A stretch of 44,464 bases of DNA, taken from positions 2,501 through 46,964 of the forward strand of contig MCFG01000472.1 in NCBI GenBank assembly GCA_002104895.1, read 5' to 3'. Numbering within the stretch: position 1 is the first letter of the stretch; every line of letters begins with the position of its first letter. A model generated the notes under the pieces. It worked only from the letters and a program-made list of their open reading frames with translations. It did no database searches and had not been told where the DNA came from. Origin of the DNA: Anaeromyces robustus. Lineage: Eukaryota > Neocallimastigomycota > Neocallimastigomycetes > Neocallimastigales > Neocallimastigaceae. Shown piece after piece: positions 25,176-35,506 of the stretch. Both the position numbers and the translations under genes were made by a program.

Positions 25176-26660
25176 AAATTGAAAACCGCTGCGTATTCTC
25201 ATAATCCAGAAGAACTCCAGTTGGTATTGGAGGTATGATAAAGCAAGATCCTGTATATCTTTGGGAGGTCCATATTTACATTCCAAGTATATAGAAGCTC
25301 TTTTAGCTGGATTTTTTGTTAGCACATCTCTAGTTATATACTTATCAATAATTTCCTCTTTAGTAAGACCTGATAATTTCTTTTTTAGGGTACGAGATTC
25401 TTTAGTCCATGAATAATAATAAGGCATAGTAGGAATATTTGTGATTAGTTCTTTAATAATACAAGAAGATTTTCCCCATTTATCGAAACAACGAATTTGA
25501 GCAATAGCACAAATAGCTGAGAAGGGAATGAACCAAAATTCGCGAGAAATGGAATAGGTACATGTGTTAGGGTTGGTAGATTTATGTCCAAGACTCCAAA
25601 ATAGACCTCTATTAAATATAGATTGGGCTTTTTTGGTTTTAGTCTTATTTGAACCTAAAAGGGGGGAATAGTAATTTAAGATACCGATAATATGGGAAGA
25701 AAGAATTCTTCGTTTAAGAACCAATGGGATGTTGCGGTTAAGGAGAAAACGAGAGAATGAATTTATAGTCAGGTTAAGTTTTGAATTAAGATTAGAAATG
25801 ATAGGTTTAAGGGAAAGAGAATTGTCAAAAGGGATACCAAGATATTTATAGGAAGATGTTTTAGGAATTTTATTGATACCTAGAAAGAAGGTCGGGTCAG
25901 AATAATTATGAGGAAGAGAGAGTTTAAGTGGTTTAATAACCATTGTAGCACATTTGTTGATACCAAAGGTCATTTCGTTGGTTTTGGCCCAATCGTGTAC
26001 ACGAGATAAAAGTGCTCTGAGTTTACTCTTGGTAGGAGCAATGAGAACAATGTCATCAGCAAAGAGACCACCACAACAGATTGAACTACCACATGAAACT
26101 CCATAGTTGGAACAATTATTCAAAATATCATTAATGAATAAATTGAATAAAATTGGGGATAAAGGGCAGCCTTGGCGAACACCACGGTTTATAGGGAATT
26201 CATTTGAAAGTTGATTATTCAGGGAGACACGAGCTTTCGAGGTAAGGTAAAGGTTAGTAATAAAATTGAGGCATTTACCACGTATACCAAGATTGTTTAA
26301 TTTTGTTATAATATTGTAAATAGGGACAGAATCGTAGGCTTTTTTCAAATCAAGAAAAGCAAGGTAAGTAAATTGATTAAGAAAAGCTCTTCTTTGACAT
26401 ATTTCACGGATTGATATGTAAAGACTGATGCATTCTTCTTTATAACGGAAACCAAACTGTTCTGGACGGATAAAATTATGTTTAAGTGCATAATTAGTAA
26501 TTCTGTAAGTGATAATCTTTGTAATGATCTTTATACTATTTATTGACAGGCATTCAACCTCTTCTGAGCATTCCAAATGAATGAAAGTACAGATCCTTGG
26601 AAGAGGGATTTCATCAATGACCTCTTCCATCAAATTTGCAGACAAAATACAGAGACACAC
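25131..26660 (-). pseudogene. LINE reverse transcriptase fragment fused in frame to a scaffoldin C-terminal anchor
   Basis: A 509-residue frame. Residues 1-38 come from the hairpin repeat and an inverted LINE piece. Residues 39-493 are a non-LTR reverse transcriptase (RVT_1): EQFGFR (68-72), motif A LDLKKAYD (103-110, catalytic Asp), RQGCPLSP (162-169), motif C FADD (200-203), then thumb and connection sequence ending at WIMRIRSGFQ. Residues 494-509 are FTILILFVSSLYYLL, the same C-terminal tail as the scaffoldin at 4204. The RT core is uninterrupted, but the endonuclease and zinc knuckle are missing, so autonomous activity is unlikely. Either a chance in-frame rearrangement or a chimeric gene. 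Confidence 0.85.
26545..26606. repeat. Dispersed hairpin repeat, copy 3, at a LINE inversion junction
   Basis: Contains TTGACAGGCATT and CCTCTTCTGAG (26558-26568) with CTTGGAAGAGG (26596-26606), two mismatches from a perfect 11-bp stem. The minus-strand RT sequence ends at its left edge, and plus-strand LINE sequence begins at 26607, so it lies exactly between two oppositely oriented pieces of the same LINE family. Confidence 0.75.
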
Positions 26661-27066
26661 TTTATATAATAAGTAATTATTATATTAAGTGGGTTACACC
26701 TCAATCTTAGAGTATAAAAAATATATCTTTCTCTTCCTTTAGTCTAAAAAAAAAAAAAAGAAAAAGAAAAATATACCAACCATAAAATATATATATTTTA
26801 TTCACCCTTTGTGGAACTTCAGCTCTGGAAGAGCTGCATTTCGATATAGGGAAGAAGAAGAACGGAAGCATTTAATTAAACATTTTTACAAAAGTTTAAA
26901 AGGAGCTTCCTTTTCCCTACTTTGTGGAGTTGGTTGACTATTTAACAAAAAACAGTACCAGTCATAGGCAACTTTTTTGGAGTTGTTATTTGATCGATAT
27001 TAAGTAACATCTTTTTATTACCAAGAGCATTGACATCGAATCGATAAGACATAATAATAATATAAT
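26607..27066 (+). mobile_element. Inverted LINE ORF2 C-terminal fragment
   Basis: Plus-strand sequence matching the reverse complement of 15430-15810: ATTTCATCAATGACCTCTTC, TTTGCAGACAAAATA, TTACACCTCAATCTTAGAGT, GTGGAACTTCAGCTCTGGAA, AAACAGTACCAGTC and ATCGATAAGACATAATAATA. It covers the region after the zinc knuckle to near the end of ORF2 and is full of indels. It sits head-to-head with the RT fragment at its left and carries a nested insertion at 26727-26766. Confidence 0.85.
26717..26775 (+). mobile_element. Nested minimal LINE tail (about 18 bp plus poly(A)) with target duplication
   Basis: Inside the inverted LINE fragment, where the parent sequence reads GTATGAAAAATATATCAACC, this copy has CTTTCTCTTCCTTTAGTCT followed by an A-rich tail, between AAAAATATA at 26717-26725 and again at 26767-26775. 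The inserted sequence is the terminal 3' end of the LINE family itself. A second, later insertion that kept almost none of the element. Confidence 0.7.
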
Positions 27067-27275
27067 TAAATTAACTGAATATAAAAATTAATACACAAAT
27101 ATATAAAAAAAGTTTTAATGACTTTAATATCCTTATTTTATAAATATTAATGGAATACAGATTTACTTTTATTTATTAATATTTCATAAAAAATTAATAG
27201 ATATAATATTAAAAATTCTGTATAAATTATTTGCAAATGTTTTATTAATAATTATTTGTAATAGATTCAAAAATA

Positions 27276-29036
27276 TTATTGATATTTAATATGAATTTGT
27301 TTATCTTTTGGTAAATTATAATATTCTAAGACTTCTTGACGCATTTGGGCATTTGTTTTATTGTACCATTCATTATCATTTTTTATACGATTACGAAATT
27401 CCGAAGCTATTTGACTTTTACGGCCATAATCTCCCATGACATGTAAAAGAAAATCTCCTTTTTCAATTTTATATCTATTATTGTTGAACCATTTGGGGGG
27501 AACTATAATATAATTGTCAGATTCATCTACAGATTTATCAGTTAAAACATTATTCATGGAGGATTGATCATCAAAAGGAATATACCGATTAGGATAATAA
27601 TATGAATAGGAGATTGATCTCATTAACATATTGAGAGACCATTCGTGAACCCGTATGAAAAATACACCAGCTTGAAATCCACCTCTTTCACCAAATCCAG
27701 CAATAAAATGAATTTTTGGCATCTTTTCATTGGGAAGAAAAGTTTCTAATCGAATATTGGGATTCATAATCATAGTGTCGGTATCAACCCAACTGAAAAA
27801 TATACAATATATTTTTTATTTTCATTTCATTAAATTATATTAAATGTAATATTCCAAATAAACAAAGAAAATAAAAATAAAAAAAAAATAATTTAAATTG
27901 TAAAATTTAATATATTATTAATATACAAAAGTAAACATAATAAAATGTATTTTTTTGCAATAAGGAATATAAATAATTTTATACTCTAAAAAAAATATCT
28001 TACAATATCCAATCATATTTTTTTTGTTTTAATCCTTCTATCATTCTCTCAATAATGGAAAAAAGTTTCATAAAGAAAATTGATCGGTATGGAATATAAT
28101 TATAGGTTTCATAGTAAAAATCATACCCATGAATTTTAGCATATTGATAAAATTCACTGACCGAATTTTCGTCAATACTGTTGGAGGTGATGGAATCCCG
28201 AAACATAACAATGGCAATTTTCTCTTCTTTTAATTCCTATTAAAATAAATTATTAAATTAAATATTTAATTTAAATAAATTGAATAAATTGATACATAAT
28301 AATAATAAATAATAACTATAATAATAAAAAAAAAGTAATAAAGTAATTAAAAATAAAAAAATAAATAATAATAAATAAATAAATAAATAATAAATAAATA
28401 AATAAATAAATATCATTCAAATCTTACTGGTTCTTTAATGCAATGATAATCAACATTCAAATATTTATAAACCCCTTTACATGAGTCTTTATAGAAGTAA
28501 TTGCTGACAAAAATACTACAATAATTACGTCCTTCACATTTTCCCTTAATATTCTTTAGATATTCTTTTCCACAATCATTAAATTTTATTTTCTCTTTAA
28601 TTTCTGGTGTTAAATTCTTAATTGGACAATGTGTTGTGTCATTGACGTAACGACCATAAAATGCTTTATCAATCACTAAATTATAATGAGGAGGACATGA
28701 AATTTCATGTCCTTTCATTCCTTCTGGTCTATTTACGCCATACATTTCACATATGTATTCAGATTTCTTTTCTGTTTCATTTTTCATATTTCTAAATTCT
28801 TCTTCTGTAATACTTTTAATTTTTTCCTCATGATGAATAAATGAAAATAAATTTCGTTTAGTTCCATCATCTTCTGTTCTATTTATGGTCAATGGTCCAT
28901 TGACATTATTAGGATCAAGATAAATAAAATCTTTAGGTAATTCATTATAATTTTCTTCACTATTTTCATCGATATTTTTTGAATTAATTATCAATGGAAA
29001 TACAATTAGTAACCATATTATTTCATTTATTAACAT
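27276..29036 (-). CDS. Secreted lectin-glycosyltransferase fusion A (SUEL lectin + GT34-like), three exons
   Basis: Exons 29036-28428, 28236-28004 and 27792-27276 join to a 452-residue protein; introns have GT...AG ends and the joins read KEP|ELKEEKIAIVMF and DWI-F-WVDTD. Residues 1-20 form a signal sequence or signal anchor. Residues about 94-199 are a SUEL/galactose-binding-lectin-type domain with eight Cys, YGR (127-129) and KYLNVDYHC (191-199). Residues 204-452 resemble GT34 (MNN10/GMA12 galactosyl- or mannosyltransferase-like): WVDTDT with the DxD motif at 284-286, QAGVFFIR, DDQSS (355-359) and HVMGD (398-402). The likely role is addition of hexose to a glycan that the lectin helps to bind, in the secretory pathway. 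The substrate cannot be told. Paralogue of the gene at 34930. Confidence 0.82.
28237..28427 (-). other. Intron 1 of lectin-glycosyltransferase A
   Basis: 191 nt, donor GTAAGA at 28427, acceptor TAATAG at 28237, phase 0, filled with AAATAAAT repeats. Intron 2 (27793-28003, 211 nt) has donor GTAAGA and acceptor TTTCAG, phase 2. Both positions and phases are identical in the paralogue at 34930-36966. Confidence 0.85.
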
Positions 29037-29039
29037 TTT

Positions 29040-29540
29040 TTATTTTATTTAATGGAAGACTAAAAAGAGAGAAAAGTTTGCAAATCAAAAAATTAAGTTA
29101 GATTTATATTTAAATTTTTATTCATTTTTTTTTTTTAATATTTAATTTCTTAAACATAAAATTGTAAATATGGTTAAAATTTAAAATTAATAATTTTTAA
29201 AAGAAATAAAATAAAAATGAAAAATAATAAAAAAAATTTTAAAATTAAATTAAAAAAAAAAATATTACTTAATTAATCCTATTTCTAATTTTATTTTAAA
29301 ATTTATTTTTATTCATTTTTTTTAAAGTTTTTTCAATAAAACATATTATTAATTTAAATATGTTTATATCATTTCCAATCTACTTTACTATTCTGAAATA
29401 AAATTAAATATTTAAATACTATAAAATTAATATTTTGATGTATTAATGAATTATTACTTAGCTACACATATTTTATTTAATTATTAATTAATATATATAA
29501 TTATTAATATTTATTTGAACTAATAATTTATATATAAAAT
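29040..29540. promoter_or_regulatory. 5' flank of lectin-glycosyltransferase A
   Basis: AT-rich sequence upstream of the minus-strand start at 29036. No repeat or gene is seen. It is presumed to hold the promoter; no motif can be distinguished from composition. Confidence 0.35.
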
Positions 29541-29587
29541 ATATATCTTAACTAGTTCAGGTGATATTCGCATTTAAAGTTACACAC

Positions 29588-30140
29588 TGTGACGAGGACA
29601 GTGTCCAATAACAATCCTTACACTAAAAAATAATCTCTAGATCAAACAAAAGAAATTATTAATGTTAGCCACTAACAATCAAACAAGTTAGTATCAAATA
29701 ACTAATATTTATGTTTTATTAAATTTTTTATTGTTAATAAAAACTCGAATTTACAATCGAGAATTATTTCTCATTTTTATAAATATAATTTTTTTAATTA
29801 CATTACTTATATCTTTATGAATTTATTATTATTATTATTATTGCTTTAAGTTATTTCTTAACCAATAAACAATAAAAAGCAATATAAAAATAATATAAAC
29901 TAAAAATAAAATATAATCAAATAATAATAAAATAAAGATAAAATAAAAAATAAAATAAAATAAAATAATAATAAATAGAAAATAAAATAAAGATAAAATA
30001 AAAAATAAAATAAAATAAAATAATAATAAATAGAAAATAAAATTAATAATTGCAATTATTAATAGATCTTGAACTCAAGAAGTACAGATTGTGGTCTTAG
30101 TTACTTGGTTTAGTGATTCTGATAAATAATGAATTTTTTA
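29588..30140 (-). mobile_element. Decayed LTR-like copy with tRNA-like segment
   Basis: In minus orientation the 3' part aligns with the LTR-like copy at 41734-42206: AATTCGAGTTTTTATTAACAA, ATTTGATACTAAC, and the end ATTGTTATTGGACA...CA. Near its presumed 5' end lies a tRNA-like stretch with GAGTTCAAGATC (reverse complement of 30065-30076), resembling a Pol III B box. The exact 5' boundary and target duplication could not be found. The plus-strand flank (CACCTGAA at 29549-29558) also resembles 43780-43797. Confidence 0.55.
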
Positions 30141-31680
30141 TCCAACTTTTAATTATAATATAACTTTTAAAATTTCTAATAATTTTTATTTATTATTATT
30201 CTCTATAATTTATTATTAATTTATTTTAATTATAATTATTTTCTAAACTTCAAATAATTAATAAATTTTAATATATTATATTGAATTATCATTTAAAATA
30301 ATTAATAATATTAATTAAAAACAATAAGATCATAAAATTATATTTTAAAACAATATCTTTATCATTATTATCTCAAACTAAATCAATTCTTAAAAATATT
30401 ATTAAATATTAAATTTATATAAATTATAAACAATTTATAATTAATATTGTGAAAAATAATAAAATATTCTAAAATATTTTAATTAAATAATATGACTCGA
30501 AAATAGTTTCTAAAAACACTTTTTAAAATACTTTTTAATTACTCTTTAATTATTCTTTACATTTAAAACATATCTAAATTTGAAAATAACAATTAATTTT
30601 ATTTACTATATAAATAAATAAACTGTTTGTTTTTATAATTTTATTAATAATATTATTTATTTTTATTATTTATTATGCGCCACAATATAATATCTTTAAT
30701 TGTAAATTCAGCCACTTTACAAGTAACTGAATTACATAAAATATTTCTGTAAAATTATTGTGAAACAATAATTTAAATAAAGTTCAAAACAAAATAAATT
30801 ATCAATTTATTTTGTGAAATATTAATTTTTTCACTTTTAATTTATGAAATTTTCCATTGTTTTTAAATTCAAAATATATAATAAATATAGTTTTAATATT
30901 AAAATAATAAATAATTAATAGAATAAATTCAAATAAAATAGTATTTTGTTTAAATTAGTAATTTTAGTTTACTAAATTTAGTTATAGTTTATATTTTATT
31001 AATAAATAAAATTTATTAGGATAGTTTTATATAGAAATATATTATAAATAAACAGGAAAAATATATTATAATTAGTAAAAATATAAATAGTCAAGAAAAT
31101 TTTATGTAATTTGAAAAAATGGAATTGTTATTAACTTATATTTTTTAATTCTTATAATTAATTAATAAAACTCTTATTTTAATAAAACGAATCTTATTAA
31201 CGTATTTATTCAGTTTTAGTATTTGTGTTTTTATTTGTTATTATAATCTATTTTTAATAAATCTTTTACATTTATTATTTTTATATATTTTTATTTATTT
31301 TATTTAATAATTTTAATTATTTTATTTATTATTTATAAATACTTGTATTATTTTATTTATTATGATAAATAATTTAATTTTAAAGAAAAATATAAATACA
31401 TTTAAATATTTTTATGCAAATTAGTTTTTCATTCTTATTTCAAATAAACAGCTTAGTCATATTAAAATATAAACTACTATTTTAGAATTAATAGCTTAGT
31501 CAATATAAAATTAAAATGTAATAATAATAAACTAATAATTAATAGAATAAATTAGTTAAATTAAAATATATAATAACTACTAATAATAATAAAATAGTTT
31601 AGTTAAATTTAAATATAAAAATACTATTTAATAAAATAATAATAAATTTAATAAATTTTAGTAAAAAATTTTTCTTTATT
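30141..31680. other. AT-rich DNA, no gene seen
   Basis: A/T-rich sequence with ordinary complexity but many stops in all frames. TTATGCGCCACAATATAAT near 30672-30690 resembles the ends of the inverted-repeat element at 33965-34455. Otherwise nothing is recognised. Confidence 0.6.
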
Positions 31681-31683
31681 CAA

Positions 31684-31992
31684 TCTAGATTGCGTGGAGT
31701 TACGAGAAATTGGTACCAAACAAAATATCCTATTGGTACTTTCTTATCCTCTTTATGGGACCTCTTTGAGGAATTAATAAGATCTTTTCCTGCTGTTGTC
31801 AACAGGAAATTAAAGAAAATCAAATTAGCAAATATAAAATATACTTACTGGAAAAACAATGAGTACATTGATGAATTCAGTAAGTTGACTGTTGACTTAG
31901 CCTGTGGTGATACGGATTCAATAAATAGTTATATATCTCTAAAATTTCAAATAAAATTATTTATTAAAAAGAAATTCAGATTTATTCTGTAA
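31684..31992 (+). pseudogene. Ty3/gypsy-like gag fragment
   Basis: An open frame reading WYQTKYPIGTFLSSLWDLFE, ELIRSFPAVVNRKLKKIK and YIDEFSKLTVDLA. The pattern of Trp, an amphipathic 'W-x-x-F-x-x-F..F' helix, and the later 'Y-x-x-(E/D)-F-x-x-L' is that of the LTR retrotransposon gag domain. Composition is less A/T biased than the flanks. It has no pol downstream, and the C-terminal 25 residues are already A/T-rich read-through. A gag relic by inference. Confidence 0.5.
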
Positions 31993-32325
31993 AATTATTT
32001 ACACAAAGATAAATAATTAATTAAATAAAAGATTAGGATTTAACCAAGTCAGAAAATTAATTAATGATGATTAATAAAAGAAAAATAGTTTTATGTTTTA
32101 AAATTTATTTATTAATATTTTAATAAATGGTAATTACAAAGATATAATTAATACATTTAATTTTCTTTTATAGTAAAATATGTGGCATGTACTAATTAGT
32201 AATAATTTAATACACTAATATTTTAAGAACATTACATTATTAATAATACATTGTTTTATTCGTAATTAAATTTATCCTATTAATATAAATTTATTGAAAT
32301 TAAAGTTATTCTATAATTTTATTCT

Positions 32326-33530
32326 TTCACTTCCCCTCAAATTAATATTTATTTCTTAAATATTAAGTTTGTAAATTTGGTCATTTTAGATCCATTAACA
32401 ATTTTTGTTAAAGTGTCGGCTAGAATATTTTCTGTTTGTATGTATTCTAATTATATTACTTTTAACTAAGTCGAAAATGAACTATTCTTGAATGTCCATA
32501 TGCTTCATGTTGTTATTGAATTATTAGTTTTCTAACATCTTTTACATGATAAATTATTTAAATATAGTGTCATTGTAAATTTGTTCTTGAATATTTCCTT
32601 ATTTAAATTTTGAATCCATAAGATTTATCTTGAACAAGTAGCAGCACTAATAAATTTAGCTTCTGTGGTAGACTGTAACGAAACTCAGAATTAGTAAAAT
32701 AGTAACCACGGTCTAGTGTCAGACACTAGAACCATCAGGCCGAACCTCTCGGGTTCGACTCTCACTCTTTCCAATTTTGGAAAAAATTTTATTTTAAAAA
32801 TTTATTATCAAATTTTTCTACACTTTTCCTTGTTGTAGAAACTACTCGAATTTAATCGATAAAATCTTATCGATTAAATTCTAAAAGATTCTAGTTTTTC
32901 TTTTTCTCTTAAATTTTATTTTCCCGAGATTCATTTTAAATCAAAAAATCTAAGTTTCTAGAACTTTTAATACTTTTTACAAACGAAAACTATTTTTCCG
33001 TAAAAAGTATAAATACGTGTAAAATTTCGACAAAAGAAATATTTTTTCTTCGCGTTTTTATTAACTAGTTAAATAAGTAATTCGAAATATTACAATAACT
33101 AATTAATAAATAATTATATTTTAAATTTAATAAAAGATTAATAAAACATTTTCTAATAAAACATATTTTAATTTACTGTGTCTTTTATCTTTTCAAATCC
33201 TTTCGTGTTTTCCTATTATTTCGAGTTACTCAAGCTTGCGGACCTGTTGCTAATAAACTTCACCCAAAACATTACATAGACAAAGCGACTGTAGTTTGTT
33301 TTTTAGATGCCCAACATATAGGTGAATTTCCTATGCATATCATTATTAATGATGTTGATTTTCTGTCCTGAATATCTCCCCAGAAATCAGCATCAGAATA
33401 GGCAGTAAATGTTCCTGTACCGTTGAAGGTAATTTTATAATTGATGGTAGAATTTAAGTATTTAAAAATGTTTAAAATTTTATTCTAATCAGAAACGGTA
33501 GGATTTTCATAAAATCTGGCAGTCAATTAT
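32326..33530 (-). mobile_element. Ty1/copia pol 3' end, split by a solo LTR
   Basis: Minus-strand translation right of the inserted LTR gives ENPTVSD, YLNSTINYKITFNGTGTFTA, YSDADFWGDIQDRKSTS and ICWASKKQTTVALS, the end of the RT and the RNase H of Ty1/copia elements. Left of the LTR it resumes as STTEAKFISAATCSR, ILWIQNLNKE, LYLNNLSC, LEYIQTENILADTLTK and ends before a polypurine tract (TTTGAGGGGAAG, 32332-32343). Many stops and indels show decay. The copia 3' LTR would begin at about 32331 and run left, but its end was not identified. Confidence 0.9.
32674..33276 (+). mobile_element. Solo LTR 1 (603 bp), TSD TAGAC, with tRNA-like segment
   Basis: Begins TGTAACGAAACTC and ends AAAACATTACA, with TGTAA/TTACA inverted ends, between exact 5-bp copies TAGAC (32669-32673 and 33277-33281). 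It interrupts copia RNase H exactly at the codons for ALSTTEA. Inside are a tRNA-like stretch at 32697-32768 with GGTCTAGTG and B-box-like GGTTCGACTCT (32752-32762), an 8-bp palindrome (32712-32730), a 14-bp inverted repeat (32849-32880), a 10-bp inverted repeat ending in AAAAAGTATAAATACG (TATA-like, about 33000), consistent with an LTR promoter. Confidence 0.92.
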
Positions 33531-33960
33531 ATTACTATTTAATACTTTTCTTTCAATTTAATTTTTTTATAAAAAAAAAAAAAAAAAAAAACAAAGATTT
33601 ATAATTGAAAAATTATAAAACTTTTAAAAATTAATAATAGATTTATATATATTATATCAAATTAATTACTTTAAAATTAAATAATATTTATTATAAATAT
33701 ATAATTTTCTGATTATTAGAAAGTGAAATTTTATAAAACATTTTATAATATAAGTTTTTATAATAAACTTTATTTATTAATAAAATATATATATATATTT
33801 TAATTTTTGGTAATTACAAAGTTTTACAAATTTGGAAATTACATTCGAATTTATACTAATTGTGGCTTATTAATAACATAAAGAATAATTTAATACAACG
33901 AGATTTAAAATGTATTTACATTAATTAATTTTAATTTATTTTAACAATGAGATTTTATTT
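33531..33960. other. AT-rich DNA, possibly decayed copia LTR
   Basis: No gene. Blocks such as GGTAATTACAAAG and TAATTTAATACA (33806-33900) recur in the same order at 32129-32215, suggesting both are LTR remnants of the copia element. Similarity is weak and A/T-biased. Confidence 0.35.
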
Positions 33961-33964
33961 AACT

Positions 33965-34455
33965 TTATTGGGAGGGGAGAGTTGCATTTCGCAATGGGGC
34001 GCAAAAATTATATAAATAATTAAATAAAAAAAAATATATAATATAGAAAACCATAATAATATTTGTTTATTTAATAATATTTTTTTATTTAATATTTTAA
34101 TAATATTAAATATTTTAATATTGAATATTGAATATTTATTAGTATTTTAATAATATTTTATTTATTTTTTTATTTTTATTTAATAATTTAATAATATTGA
34201 ATATTTTTTGAATATTTTTTTTATTTAATTATATTTTTTTTTATTTTTAATAATATTGAATATATTTTTTTTTAATATATATTTTATTTATTTATTTTTT
34301 TTAATTTTTTTTAAATTATATATTATTTTATTTCATAACGTGGCTTTCATAATTTGTGTTTAAAAAATTTTTTCATTTTTTAATTTATTTTTTATGCGCC
34401 TCATTGTAAAAATTTTACTATGAGCCCCCATATCCTATTGTGAAATGCAATACAT
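33965..34455. mobile_element. MITE-like element with long inverted ends
   Basis: The left end TTGCATTTCGCAATGGGGCGCAAAAA (33973-33998 region) matches the reverse complement of the right end, which reads TTGCATTTCACAATAGG, then after an 18-bp insert AATGAGGCGCATAAAAA (34392-34453). The interior is almost pure A/T (ATTTAATAATATT units). Inverted ends and no coding capacity suggest a non-autonomous DNA element. No clear target duplication was found. Confidence 0.55.
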
Positions 34456-34929
34456 TCACTTTATTAAGTATGTTTCAAAAATTTTTTTTTTCTTGTATTT
34501 TAACACTGATACCTAAAAAAAAAAAAAAAAATAGTATAATAATCAAAATTCAAATAATATAAACAAAACAAAACAAACCACACAAAACTCGAAAATCGTT
34601 GAATTAAAAAAGACAAAAGTGAAAATAAGTTTTATTATTATTAACTTTTAATAAATAATATGAAAGTAAATTTTTATTTTAAATTTTTATTTTATTTTTG
34701 TGTACTTATTAAAAAAAAAAAAAATACATCCGTTTTAAAAACTTCATAAAATTTTTCTTATTATTATTATTTGTATTTTTTTTTTTTTGATAGAATAACC
34801 CATTTATTTATAAAATAATTTTTTACTAATAAAAAAAGTAAATATTTAAATTAAATTAAATTAAATTATATCATTTTTTTTTAAAAAAAAAAAAATAAAC
34901 CCCATTAAATTAAATCCATTTATTGTTTT
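34456..34929. other. AT-rich DNA, no gene seen
   Basis: Homopolymeric A/T sequence between the MITE-like element and the 3' end of lectin-glycosyltransferase B. It includes the putative 3' UTR of that gene. Confidence 0.7.
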
Positions 34930-35475
34930 TTATTGGTATTTAATATTTAATTGTTTATCTTTTGGTAGATCATAATATTCTAAAACTTCTTTTCTCATTT
35001 CTTCATTTGTTTTTTTATTCCATTCATCGTCTCCTTTTAGTCGATTACGAAATTCTAAACCAATTTCATCTTTACGATCTCTATCTCCCATTATATGTAA
35101 TAGAAAATCACCTTTAGCAACCGCTTTTTTATGATTATTGAACCATTTTTGAGGAACAATAACATAATGTTCAGATTCATCAATATCTTCTCCTGTTAAA
35201 ACATTATTAATAGATGATTGATCATCGAAAATAATAAATTTATCGACATAATAACAATATGATAATGCTCTCATTAACATATTAAGAGACCATTCATGAA
35301 CTCGAATGAAAAAGACACCAGCTTGTAAACCACACCAATCAACACCAGCTATAAAATGAACTTTATTCATTTTTTCATTAGGTAAGAAAGATTCTAATTT
35401 TATATTTGGATTCATAATCATTGTATCACTATCAGCCCAACTAAAAAATAATAAAAAAAAAATTTAATTTAAATA

Positions 35476-35506
<31 letters not shown>

